A stretch of DNA of 64,000 bases from Platerodrilus igneus (taxonomy: Eukaryota; Arthropoda; Insecta; Coleoptera; Lycidae), in assembly GCA_036346225.1 (NCBI GenBank), contig JARFIW010001750.1, positions 434,001-498,000 on the forward strand, in the 5' to 3' direction. Positions 34,906-44,963 of this stretch are shown here, one piece after another. A program made the translations under genes and the position numbers. How positions within the stretch are numbered: the stretch's first letter is position 1; the number at the start of each line of letters is the position of its first letter. The notes beneath the pieces are model-generated. The model searched no databases. It was not told where the DNA came from and saw only the letters and a program-made list of their open reading frames with translations.

Positions 34906-36344
34906 AGTCATACTATTCATCCAGCATTTCATAATACAACTAATCTATTACACTTTTAGAATTACGACTATATAGTAAAGGTTGCGTAACGAATTAATGC
35001 GCTTTTACATCAGTATGATACTTTGTTCTGCTTTACCTCTTCGCATATGCAGAATTTCAACATTTTTGCGACCTATTTTTATTACATAGTTTTCTATATT
35101 TATTTACTATAAAATGTATATGAGACATAATTAAAATGATTACTATAATTAATAAGTAGCCCGATACTTTTGGACCGCCTGTGAAACCTTGTGTAGCACT
35201 ACTAGTACCTACTCCTGCCGCTTGCACAATAATCTGTCTTGTTTTGAGTGTAAGGTGCCCATAGCAATAATAAAATTCAAAACAAATATTTCTGCATTCT
35301 ATGTTGTTTATTGCGAGTGTAGAATATTCCGTTTAAAGTATATTTTACTTACTAATTTAATTAACTAGTTACAGTTTAATCATGACATACTTTGGCGAAT
35401 TTCGCTCCATACTTATTTTATTTTTCCAATTTTCAAATAACAAAAAAAAAATGTTAGTGCCCATCTTGGAATCTTCTGATCCTCAGATATGGCAGGGTCG
35501 CCATGTAATATGGTTTTCTATTTTATTTAGATTACCATCTGAGTGTTGACCCAAGCTAGTTAAATGAAATGAACTTATTATTAATATTGGTGTATTGACA
35601 ATAATTAACACAAGGATGCTTAGCATTTCACACACTTAATTCAATTCATTATAATGCTATTGTTCTATTGTTTTTCAGTTCTACATTTACTTACTATATA
35701 ACTGTAAAGTAGGTAAATGTCACAATAATAGAATGCTGAACTATTACAATGTAGCTTTTTTTTCTTTGACCCCACATTGTTGGGCCAACATAAGTTTTTA
35801 TTTTTAAATAACATGCTGTGTGATCTTGCCCCAAGGAAGAAGATAGAACAACAATTACAAAATTTAAACTTTTTACACGTGCGAGATGGAACTATAAAAA
35901 CTTGCTGTGCCGGTGGTTAGTTTGGCTATTATCCCACGGGAGATCATGATAAGGTCAGAGATCAAATATTCTTTGTGAAACGGAAAACTAAATAAAACTA
36001 AGTTAGATGCCACTGTATCTGGCAAAAAGATGTTATTTTAGGGTAGATACAGATACCCTATCAGAATGGATCGTTTAAAATTTTTAATTTACCGTTTTTT
36101 GAAAATGGAACATTAAAATCAGAAGGTATTTATTATATTACAAATAACTTCTATCCAACAATAAAGAAAATTAAATAAATTCACATGTTAGTGATATCAA
36201 AAAATTACTAGTTGTACAACATTTTGTTTCTTATGATAATCACATACAAACTTAAGCCAAACTGTAATTCAATATTAAAAAATTCAAACGTACTAGATTT
36301 AGAGCAGATATTACTTTCAAGAAAAGGTATACTCGAAAAAAATT
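34906..36344. other. Non-coding stretch with a palindromic repeat
   Basis: No coding. It contains the dispersed repeat 35490-35760, whose centre folds: ACATTTACTTAC pairs with GTAGGTAAATGT around 35690-35720, and the flanks pair less perfectly, which suggests a MITE. Confidence 0.5.
35490..35760 (+). repeat. Dispersed repeat copy 2, MITE-like palindrome
   Basis: Related to 16710-16870 (shared GGCAGGGTCGCC-type start and AAAGTAGGTAAATG-type core). The 120 bases around 35700 form an imperfect inverted repeat: CATTATAAT on the left against ATTACAATG on the right, TTCTATTGTT against CAATAATAGAA, and the inner arms given in the gap entry. Confidence 0.5.
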
Positions 36345-37510
36345 AAATAGTCAACTTAGTATTATCAATTGTGAGAGAGGGGTGCCAGTTCTTATAGTGA
36401 ACTCTCCTTCCTTTTTTCCCTGAAATGTTGAGTGAAAGGCACCGTCCAATTCCTGTAGCAGAATATAAAAGGGAAAATCGATTTCTTGTGGGACTTTAGC
36501 CTGGATGTTGTCATCGGTCAGGTGCTTTTTTGTTTCCATTACCTTGCAATTGCCAGAAGCACCTCACTCTCCATGAAGGTGCGAAGATTCTCTTCCTGTT
36601 GATTGCAACGCCTGTTGCTATTGCTGCTTTAGCGAATCATGCTGTTTAGTAGATCAATTGACTCTCCAAGTCTTCCTTGGGATTGTTATCAGGTATCAGC
36701 TCTTTTATTAATGCCTTTGCGGAACCGTTCCAGTTAGAGGTGTTTCCGCCATAAATCTGTAAGGTGGAATAGATGGTTGGTGGTCCGATCTTATGTCTAA
36801 CTATCCAATATGGAACTTCCCATGTGTCACGCCTTGGGGATTGCTGGTATGTTTTCCTGACTTTTCTTGTTTGCTTTCTCATTGTCGTATGCTCCTCGGA
36901 CCATGGGGTTGGCGTGGGCCCTCGATACTGGGTTGCTTGTGATATCAACCGATTCATAGCTTAGTGTATGGCGTTAGTGAGTTGTTTAGCATATTCCTGG
37001 AAATTTCCTCTTTGTATTATATGTATCAGATGGTAATTTTCTTTGACTTTTTTCCAGTTGCATTTTTTGATGTTGTATTTCCCACCTGTCGTTGGTGTGT
37101 TGTCTCTGGTGGGTTGGATTTTGTGCTAAAGTGAAAGCGATCAGATTGTGATCACTTATTGTTGCCCTGCTGTGGACTCTCCAGTTGAATATATGTCGGT
37201 ATTCACTGCCATTTTCCACCATAATATCTATGTTGCTTTTTGCCCGACCTTGTTTCCAAAAGTTGGCGGGTTATTAAGTTGGTGAATAATTTCTAGTTAT
37301 AGCTGTAGAAGCTGTTCGACCTTCTCGCCCCTGTTATCGTCATCACAATGCCACAGGGGGGATTCCGCATTGACATCGGTTGATAGGATGGTTGTGCGTA
37401 GGAAGAATGGCCTCTGCTTCTTTTAGGTATGCATCCGGTTCGTGTCTGTATTGAAAGTAGCTCGTCGCCACTATAAGTGGTTTCAAGCTGTTTCCTGTCC
37501 TTAGTACAGA
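36345..37510 (-). pseudogene. R1-type LINE endonuclease fragment
   Basis: Minus strand reading, in fragments: PLIVATSYFQYRHEPDAYLK, EAEAILPTHNHPI, a degraded metal-binding block, KSNIDIMVENGSEYRHIFNW, SRATISDHNLIAFTL (catalytic Asp-His), then a linker with YRGPTPTPWSEEHTTMRKQT and KALIKELIPDNNPKEDLESQ. This layout, with a long linker after the SDHN motif, is that of R1-clade endonuclease-RT proteins. RT itself is missing. Several frameshifts. Confidence 0.72.
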
Positions 37511-38265
37511 AATTTTCCCGATGTCCTTCAACAATTTGTTTGACATTTCTCAAATCTTTTGTAGGTATATTTATCTTTTAGTTTCTCATAGTTAAAGCGT
37601 CTTTTCCTTTCCTTTTTTTTCAAAATTTTAAATTTGAGCGTGTCTTTCATTACTGCTATGTTGTGGTCAGTGTCTATATTTGCTTCTGGGTAGCTTCTAC
37701 AGTGTTTACTCGATTCCTAAACTCCTGGCATCTACCACTTGTATCGTCTTCTAGCATGTTGTTCAAATATTTCCCCTATCGTTTCTCATGCCTAAATCTA
37801 TTAACGTTTCTTCCCTATCTTCACCTACCACTGCGTTAAAATCTCCCGTAATTATTAAAATTTGCCTGCTCTTTTTTGAATCTTAGTATGTCTTCGATGT
37901 CTTTGTAAATTACCTCTACCCCTTCCTCACTCTAGCTGGAGGTGGGTATGCGTACTTGTATTATTACTGTATTTACTGGTTTAGATTCTACCCTAAAGAG
38001 TATTTTGTCATTCTTTTGTACGTAGTTTTCTACACAAAGTCGTTTCAATCTTCAAATTCTCTATCTTACTTACTTGCTTCATGCCTCCAACATTCAACAC
38101 ACGGACTCACAAGATGTCCTTGATTTTCCTTTCGTCCTATTAAGCTTCCCGATCACTACCTCCGAAATAATCCCGTGGCCTCTTAGACATCCGAATGCAG
38201 GACTATTTTAACTCCGGAATCTTTTAGCCCAAAGGATGCCATCATTTTTGCAAATGTTTTTGCTA
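37511..38265 (-). pseudogene. RTE-type LINE endonuclease fragment
   Basis: The same family as the element at 54745-58068, on the minus strand and more decayed: FGLKDSGVKIVLHSDV, MKQVSKIENLKIE, a QHARRRYKW-like block, and finally SNKLLKDIGKIS, which matches SNELLNDIGKIS of the better copy. Right after that the R1-type frame begins, so the two LINEs abut at about 37510. Confidence 0.7.
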
Positions 38266-39404
38266 TATTGTGCACTTTGTTATGCATTTTTTGGACTCCA
38301 CAAAGTTCTTTTCTAATACTTGGAATTGGGAATTTTAATCCGAATTTGTAAGTATTCTTTCCCATCATTAATTTAAGTAGTGTGAATTAAGTCATTACGT
38401 ATAAAATTGTCGTTTCCAAGTCTAACGTGCTGTAGAATAATAACCTATAATTTAATTTATGTATTCCGTCAAACATGCATTTTCATACACCTTGAAGAAT
38501 GTATAGTAATTGCTTTAACCAATGAAAACGCTGAATGGCAGGTGAAAAACACAACAAATTCTGTGTAAAAGTGCATGACTTGAGGATTTTATCTTCAACT
38601 ATTTTACTGTATTGACGTGAACAGTTAGCATATGAAACGCAGTGAAGTTTATCCATGAATTCCTACCTTCCTGTTTAAATACAATTACCTTTTGCGTTCT
38701 CTAAAGTTTTAGGTTCCACAACCAACTTCACTGCGATACATTTGAAGAAAAACGAACATTCAGACCTCACCAAACCCCTTAAACATTTAGACGCCAGCAT
38801 TAGGTTTTCCGAAAAGCAAAGAATGCATAGCCTACCTTAAACTACGACTTCTAATTAAGGATAAGCTTTCTATTTATTTGTAAATTGTTTTTCTTTGCAT
38901 TTAAATTTGTATAATGATGTGCCATCTGATGAATCGCATTCGGTACTAAATGTTTATCTTTAACTGTCTTTTTTTATAATAACTTGGCAAGTAACGTGAT
39001 GGTTTCCAATTGTCTTCCACATCGCAGTAGTGTATCTTAGAATGCCATACTGACCAGTATGATCTCTGTTACCCTAAGTAGCTAGATTTGCGAGCATCCT
39101 TCGGAGAACTGTCTTAATCTGATTCTTCGCTATAGACGTAACTAATTTGGTTAACTTATAGTTCGACTCTTTAGCTCACTTAAAAACACAAGCATTTCTA
39201 CCTGTTCTAGTATTTACAAGGTGTCTATTGAGATTCAAAAACGAAAATTTATGAATTTTTAGTGACCTTTAGTGATCATTTTATAAAATATTAGTGACCT
39301 GTGTTAAAAAAACTTGTATTTATTCTATTTCTGTTAAGTTTCATAACATTATAATCACAAAATTAAGTATTTAAGACATTTGTCGTACTTATGTATATAA
39401 AGGT
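38266..39404. other. Non-coding gap
   Basis: No coding or repeat recognised. A frame open upstream of the LINE fragment (to 38368) appears accidental. Confidence 0.4.
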
Positions 39405-39674
39405 TATTTGAGAACGACACAATTTAAATTCATAGTGGTTTTAATTTTTTCTTTAATTTTTCCAACTCAATGTCCAATGCTTTTAGTTCTTCAAAGTTAT
39501 GCTTCTCTATGTCCTTCCATTTCCTTCACAATCCGCTTTTTACTGCATACTTCTTTTTCCTTAGATTTCTTTTTTTCGGCAATAGCTTCACGTCTTAAAG
39601 AAGATGTATTCCTTACAGCATGAAGCATTTTCACAGTTATATCTAATGTTGCTTCATAAATTAATCTTTGTGAA
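39405..39674 (-). pseudogene. Decayed Lys/Glu-rich coiled-coil frame
   Basis: Minus strand reads RLIYEATLDITVKMLHAVRN, then EAIAEKKKSKEKE and FEELKALDIELEKLKKKLK across frameshifts. It continues leftwards from the BEL/Pao fragment C side once the PLE is removed. The family is unknown; it may be the tail of a repeat or a cellular exon remnant. Confidence 0.3.
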
Positions 39675-39702
39675 GTTAAGGGTTTTTATTTAATTTTATT
39701 TA
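39675..39702 (+). repeat. Left copy of 28-bp PLE target duplication
   Basis: Starts GTTAAGGGTTTTTATT and is identical to 42457-42484. The bases outside differ between copies, so the repeat is exactly bounded. Confidence 0.85.
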
Positions 39703-39749
39703 AATCGTGCCACAGTGTTCCTATAGATTATTAACTATGACTTCCCGGT

Positions 39750-41463
39750 CTTCGGAACTTAATAGGTATCGGAGCTTAGCTCTTAAAATTAGTTTTGTAA
39801 AAGCAGATATTCGATTTCTAAAAGTTGTAAAGCCCACAAAGTTTTCCAAATTTCATTAACGTAAAATCAGCAGTAATTGTAAACGTAGTAACGCAATAAT
39901 CAATTTTGCAAAAGATAAATGGCTTAATTTGGAAATCAAATATCTGTACAGTAAGCTTAGTAGATTGGAACTGGAAACGTATAAATCACACCTAGCACTA
40001 ACGTGCAATTTATCCGAGTCCGGTTTTCAGGAATGGAATAATTTCCAGAGATTTGTTTTGAAGTCAACAATCATAAATTGTTAGACAAAATTAATAGGCA
40101 AAACACTAAGTTGAAGTTTCTTTTAAAGAAACACAATGTCAATGCACCTCCTAAAAAACTGGAAATTACTTCACCTCAATTAGAGTCAATAGTTGTTAAC
40201 GAATCGTCGAAAATCTTTAATAATGAAGAGTTGACTTTCCTTGATCGAGGCCTAAAATTTGGAGTAGATCATTTGAAAACTCCTTTGGAAGACATTATTG
40301 CTGGCATTGAAAAATTCATTTCAAAATTAGATGACAATTCAAAAAACTTTATTAGAAACGCGTGCAAAATTCAACTTTCGAACAACTTACGCACTTGCGC
40401 AAGGAATGCCTCAGAACAAACAAGGAAAGATCATCTGATTATTAAAGATTTACGACAAAAGAATTGTTATTATTTAAAGGCTGATAAGGGAATAGGTTGG
40501 TTATTCTGGATAAACAAGACTATGTTGATAGAGTAGAGACTTTGCTGTCTGAGGTCCATACAGACCAATAGTCAAAAACGTAAAATGAAGTTCCTTTAAA
40601 TAAAATGATTAAATCAACAGAGTCTGTTTTGAAAGAATGTCCAAACCTAATTTCGCCCACACTAAAATTAAAATTAAAAATTTCGAATCCTGAAATGCCA
40701 AAGCTTTACTGTTTACCAAAGATTCACAAAAATAATAAATCGATGAGACCAATAGTTTCAGGTATCAACTCACCGACTTACTATTTATCACGATGGCTGT
40801 CAAATGAATTTAAGAATTTAAAGTTTAATAGTTTGTCTGTACAAAACTCTTTAGAGTTCATTAATAAAATTAAAAATATCACATTAGAAGAGAACGAAAT
40901 CTTAATTTCATTTGATGTCAGTTCATTATTCCCTAGTGTTCCAATACCACGTACTTTAATATATTTAAAGGATGTTCTTATAAATAGTGATATTGATGAT
41001 GATAAAGTTGAGGACTATATCAAGCTTGTTTCGCATTGCATGTCCCAGAACTGTTTTCAATTCAACAAGTTGTACGAACAACATGAAGGCACAGCAATGG
41101 GAAATAGCTTATCACCTTTCATAGCAAATTTATTTATGTCTCGTTTTGAAACCGAGTTAAAAGAAAACTCCAAATACTTCCCAAGAATATGGTTAAGGTA
41201 CGTGGATGATATTTTGCAGTTTTGACACTTCTAAATCAAATGTTGATGATTTTCTTAAAGAAATGAATTCAAAATTTCAAAGCATAAAATTTACGTATGA
41301 ACTAGAGAATAATGGACAATTACCCTTTTTAGATACATTAGTAATTAGAAATGGTAATAAATTAGAATTTGACATTTATAGAAAAGAAACCAATGTAAAT
41401 CGCTTTATTTTGTCTTCCTCTAATCATAGCATACAACATAAGTTGGCTTCATTTAACTTTTAA
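39750..41463 (+). pseudogene. Penelope-type reverse transcriptase
   Basis: The N-terminal part (39900-40077) reads LNLEIKYLYSKLSRLELETY and has a stop and frame breaks. 40078-40536 has LKFGVDHLKTPLEDIIAGIE. After a gap, 40605-41225 carries PEMPKLYCLPKIHKNNKSMR, PIVSGINSPTYYLSRWLS, ISFDVSSLFPSVPI (first Asp), EGTAMGNSLSPFIANLFMS and WLRYVDDILQF (catalytic Asp pair). A one-base shift at about 41220 leads to GQLPFLDTLVIRNGNKLEF and DIYRKETNVNRFILSSSNH, the characteristic PLE C-terminal block. These enzymes are related to telomerase RT. Confidence 0.87.
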
Positions 41464-42128
41464 TTAATAGATTATTGAATTTCCTTTAAATAAAACAGAT
41501 TTAATAAGGAATTTGCTCTTATTAAACAAATAGCGAATTACAATGGTTTCTCTTCTGATATTATAGATAATATTTTTAGAAAGTGTAAAAATAGGATCAA
41601 CATCCGTAAATCAACGACTTTGCAATCAACCACCTCTAACGATAATGTTAAATATGTTAAACTTCCGTTTCACAAAACCACAAAGGGTCTTGATAAAATA
41701 TTCAAACAGTGTAATTTCAAAATTGCTTTCAGTAATACTAATAAAATTAAAGATTTGCTAGGTAATCCAAAAGACAAGGTGGAAAAATTGCAAAAGTCGG
41801 GATTTATGAAATTAGTTGTGCAGGGCCAGGGTGTTTTCAGAAATATATTGGTCAGACCAAGAGGAATATAACAACAAGATTTAAAGAACACATTGCTCAC
41901 TTCAAATATGGTAAATATGAAAGGTCTCAGGTCGCCAAACATATATTTGAAACCAGCCACCCCGTTAAACTAGAAAATGTTAAATTGTTAAAAGCGGTAC
42001 CAACGTTTTCCTCCTTAAATGCCTATGAATCAATTAAAATTGTTAAACATAAAGGACCCCTCTTAAACACCGATAAAGGGCCAATAGAGTCATCTGCTTT
42101 GCTTTCCCTATTGGTCAACAACCAATGA
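41464..42128 (+). pseudogene. GIY-YIG endonuclease of the Penelope-like element
   Basis: The linker is read at 41620-41790 (VKYVKLPFHKTTKGLDKIFK), then a one-base shift opens the nuclease: SGIYEISCAGPGCFQKYIGQ with both GIY and YIG halves, TTRFKEHIAHFKYGKYERSQ with the conserved Arg and the His/Tyr region, and HIFETSHPVKLENVKLL. It ends with a stop at 42126-42128. The nuclease nicks the target DNA in this retroelement class. Its core frame is intact from about 41790 to the stop. Confidence 0.85.
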
Positions 42129-42390
42129 GAAAGCAAGATTAAATTGGTTCCGCTTCAGTAGATTTAGAATTAGTATAAATTAAGTAGATTTAAGTTATAA
42201 TGTCACAATTCACTTGTTTGTTGTTGAGAACACCAGCCTGCGGGTGAGGAGAATATCCTCGATAGTGTTTAAAGCAACAATATAGTAAATTATAGGTTGG
42301 GAAGGTTCACTTCAGCCTAAGTGGTGAAGAGAATATCCTCTGAAGTGTTCCAGAACAACAGCTAATTTTTTTTTTTTTTTTTAATTACAG

Positions 42391-42440
42391 GTTTTCTACT
42401 GATGATGACCACATAGTGGTCGAAATACGTATTTAGTAAT
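42391..42440 (+). ncRNA. Hammerhead ribozyme candidate in PLE 3' region
   Basis: CTGATGA at 42399-42405, one T, then a perfect 6-bp stem GACCAC/GTGGTC (42407-42412 with 42416-42421, loop ATA), then GAAA (42422-42425). The following TACGTA is self-complementary and makes AAATACGTATTT a 12-base palindrome, as in minimal stem III ribozymes that pair in dimers. Predicted cleavage is after T42433. Stem I pairs CTA (42396-42398) with TAG (42434-42436), then a mismatch, then TT/AA. As at 5971, there is one extra base between CTGATGA and stem II. Confidence 0.65.
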
Positions 42441-42456
42441 TTAAATATTTTTTGTG

Positions 42457-42484
42457 GTTAAGGGTTTTTATTTAATTTTATTTA
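42457..42484 (+). repeat. Right copy of 28-bp PLE target duplication
   Basis: Identical to 39675-39702. It contains the stop codon of the BEL/Pao integrase ORF (minus strand, 42468-42470), so the PLE entered right at the end of that ORF. Confidence 0.85.
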
Positions 42485-43841
42485 CTTCTAAAAGATACAA
42501 TAATTGTATTGGGCGCCTAATTACGGTGCCATTCCCAATCTTAACGTAACAGGCACGCACTTTGCCATCACAGCCGTTTATCACCTCTTTCACCAACCTT
42601 AATTTCCACAATAACCGTCGCTTATCATTTCCATGTATTAATACGACATCCCCTTGCTTAATCGCACACTCACACGCATTCACGTTGTGATGAGCTCCTC
42701 TTAATAATTGTAAATATTCTGCGCTCCATCTTTTCCAAAAGTAGTCTATAACGTTTGTTTTCTGCTTCCATAGCCTACGAATCTCATCTCCATTAATAAC
42801 TCGGTCAACAAAAGGATTAGTAGCCAAAGCGGGTCCCAATAAAAAATGCGAAGTGGTTAACGGCATTAAATCTATAGATTCACTACCTAGGTATGTGAGC
42901 GGGCGGGCGTTTATTGTTGCTTCAACCTCGGTAATGAGTGTATTTAGTTGATCTAAATTGAGTAAAGAACGCCCTATCGTAGTCCCAAGGGTGTCTTTTA
43001 CACTTTTTACAAGTCGCTCGTAAAATCCTCCGTGCCAAGCCGCTCGCTCTACTATAAACTTCCACTTAATTTGGTGACTGTTTACGAACTCGATCAATTT
43101 TGTACTCGCCATCACTTCGTTTAAAGTCGATATTTCACGTGATATTCTTTTAAATGTTTTAGCGTTATCTGAGTAAATGACCTTAGGAATTCCTCTACGG
43201 GCAAAGAACCGTTTACATGCACCGATTGTAGACTCAACATCCATTTTCAAAACAATCTCTAGATGAAGTGCTCGGATAACAGCGCAGGTAAATAAAAGCA
43301 CATAACATGGCTTTGAGTGATAACTATCTTTAAAATACAACGGTTCGGAAAAGTCTAAACCTGTCACTTCAAAGGGCTTTGTTTGCTGTATTCGATCTCT
43401 AGGTAACGGCGCGAAGGGATGCGACCCTGATTTTCCATGAAATCGTTTACAGATAACACACCTTGCTAAAACGGACTTTATTAATTGCCGTCCTCGTATA
43501 ATCCAAAATCGTTTACGTAATTCATAAAGTGTTGCATTTACACCACTATGATGAAGAGTTTTATGAAACTTCATTATTAGTAGTTTACTTAAATGTGCAT
43601 TTTTCGATAGAATAACGGGATGCTTGAGGTCGAAATCTTCTCTTAAATTATGAAGACGTCCACCCAAATGCAGCAATTCATGTTTATCTAAGAAAGGGCT
43701 TAAAGTTGAAATACTCGATTTCAGTTCAATGCCCTGGCCCTTTTGTAAACTGTTAATCTCCGAATAATAAACTTCCAGCTGCGCTTGCCTCAGTAAACAT
43801 ATTTCGGCCCTTTCAAATTCGTTTACGGTTAAGCTCTTCAT
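42468..43841 (-). CDS. BEL/Pao integrase (intact 457-residue ORF)
   Basis: The longest uninterrupted frame in the window. The N-terminal part has SSISTLSPFLDKHELLHLGG and HPVILSKNAHLSKLLI. The zinc-binding HHCC motif follows as HKTLHHSGVN, then RCVICKRFHG. The DDE core shows TGLDFSEPLYFK (Asp), VIYSDNAKTFKRIS (Asp) and WHGGFYERLVKSVKDT (Glu). The C-terminal domain has INARPLTYLGSESIDLMPLT, a WKRWSAEYLQLL motif and KQGDVVLIHGNDKRRLLWKL. In an intact element it joins cDNA to the host genome. The upstream RT is deleted in part, so the polyprotein is not functional, although this frame is. Confidence 0.85.
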   Translation of the reverse strand: MKSLTVNEFERAEICLLRQAQLEVYYSEINSLQKGQGIELKSSISTLSPFLDKHELLHLGGRLHNLREDFDLKHPVILSKNAHLSKLLIMKFHKTLHHSGVNATLYELRKRFWIIRGRQLIKSVLARCVICKRFHGKSGSHPFAPLPRDRIQQTKPFEVTGLDFSEPLYFKDSYHSKPCYVLLFTCAVIRALHLEIVLKMDVESTIGACKRFFARRGIPKVIYSDNAKTFKRISREISTLNEVMASTKLIEFVNSHQIKWKFIVERAAWHGGFYERLVKSVKDTLGTTIGRSLLNLDQLNTLITEVEATINARPLTYLGSESIDLMPLTTSHFLLGPALATNPFVDRVINGDEIRRLWKQKTNVIDYFWKRWSAEYLQLLRGAHHNVNACECAIKQGDVVLIHGNDKRRLLWKLRLVKEVINGCDGKVRACYVKIGNGTVIRRPIQLLYLLEVNKIK

Positions 43842-44040
43842 TTATTATTTCTGGTTTTTAAATTTCCTATAAATCGTAAAACATACGCCGTTATCCGCAC
43901 TAAACGATCAAAATCATTGTATCTGGGAAATCTATAAATTGATTGCTACCTTTTATAGTGTTGTTAATTAGTAAAGACATTTTCGATACTATATCTATCG
44001 TTGACGTAGCTTTCTCTATCGTATTATCTGGCCATGTTTG

Positions 44041-44322
44041 TTAACTTTCTAGCAACCACCTAGGACCGTGTAACCAAGTTTCAGAATTTATTAAAGTACT
44101 TGAACTGGTTAGTAAGTCCGCTGGGTTCTCGCGACCGGGACAATGTTTCCATGTTATATCTTTCGATAAGCTCTGAATTTCTTTAACACTGTTAGCCACA
44201 TATGGTTTCCACTTTGACGCATCACCTTTAATCCAATGCAACGCGATCAGAGAATCTGTCCAACACACTACCTTTTCGATTTTAATTCTATCGTTCTGAT
44301 TGCACCAGTTAATTCCTAACAC
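44041..44322 (-). pseudogene. BEL/Pao RNase H
   Basis: KIEKVVCWTDSLIALHWIKG, SKWKPYVANSVKEIQSLS, CPGRENPADLLTSS and HGPRWLLES form the RNase H and following segment of BEL/Pao pol. The stop at 44041 and decayed spacing to 43842 separate it from the integrase frame. Confidence 0.8.
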
Positions 44323-44325
44323 CTT

Positions 44326-44820
44326 TTAACTTTGTGCATTTTGCGATTCAACCTTGCTGTTTACTTCAAAATCGTTAATCGTCCATTTGCGTAAATTCAT
44401 GAAGGCTCCTTGAAAAAGCTTACTTGTAAAGTCTTTTAAATGTTCTGCAACATTGTCATTATTGTACCATAAGAATCGATCTGCGTCTTTATCGTCAGGA
44501 TGTAAATAAATTTGTAGAAATGCTTTCTCAATGTCAGCCGTAATTCGGATCTCGCCTACACGAAAATTAAGCAAAATCTTAATTAAATCTGAACTTAAAT
44601 TATGCCCCTTTTCTAATAAGTCATTCAACGTTTTTTGTCCCGGGGCATGTGAAGAGGCATCAAAAACTACTCGTAAACGCGTTGTTTGTTTATCTTCTCT
44701 AAAAACATACCTGTGCGGCATGTAGTAAACACGATCGCCATTTGTTGTTTCAGCATCACCGTGGGAAATTAACTCGGCATAATTATTATCCAACATTCCT
44801 TTGATTTCTAATTCTAAGAA
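44326..44820 (-). pseudogene. BEL/Pao reverse transcriptase with internal deletion
   Basis: Reads YYMPHRYVFREDKQTTRLRV, VFDASSHAPGQKTLNDLLEK, then ITADIEKAFLQIYLHPDD (catalytic Asp) and DADRFLWYNN. It then jumps straight to EHLKDFTSKLFQGAFMNLRK. The YVDD box and its surroundings are missing, so a deletion has removed the catalytic centre while keeping the frame open. Confidence 0.82.
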
Positions 44821-44889
44821 CCTTAAACTGCAACAACTAATATTACTTCATGTACACTCTCTGTTATACATGTATTTAACAAACTTGAT

Positions 44890-44912
44890 TTGTATCCTAT
44901 AAATCCACAGTA

Positions 44913-44963
<51 letters not shown>

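Larger units (their letters stand above)
39703..42456 (+). mobile_element. Penelope-like element, near full length
   Basis: A 2754-bp element between two identical 28-bp direct repeats. It encodes a Penelope-type reverse transcriptase followed by a GIY-YIG endonuclease, then a 3' region with two related segments (GAGAATATCCTC at 42250 and 42320), a poly-T tract and a hammerhead motif at 42391-42440. It sits immediately past the pol stop codon of BEL/Pao fragment C. Frameshifts break the ORF but all motifs survive, so it is younger than most neighbours. Confidence 0.88.
42457..44820 (-). mobile_element. BEL/Pao retrotransposon fragment C
   Basis: A minus-strand pol fragment from reverse transcriptase to the end of integrase. 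Gag, protease and both LTRs are absent. Its left side was split by the Penelope-like insertion; its upstream end breaks at about 44820. It belongs to a different lineage from elements A and B judging by sequence. Confidence 0.86.

Noticed and set aside
38925..38950. CTGATGA near 38927 as a hammerhead candidate
   Set aside because: No stem II and no GAAA at proper spacing.
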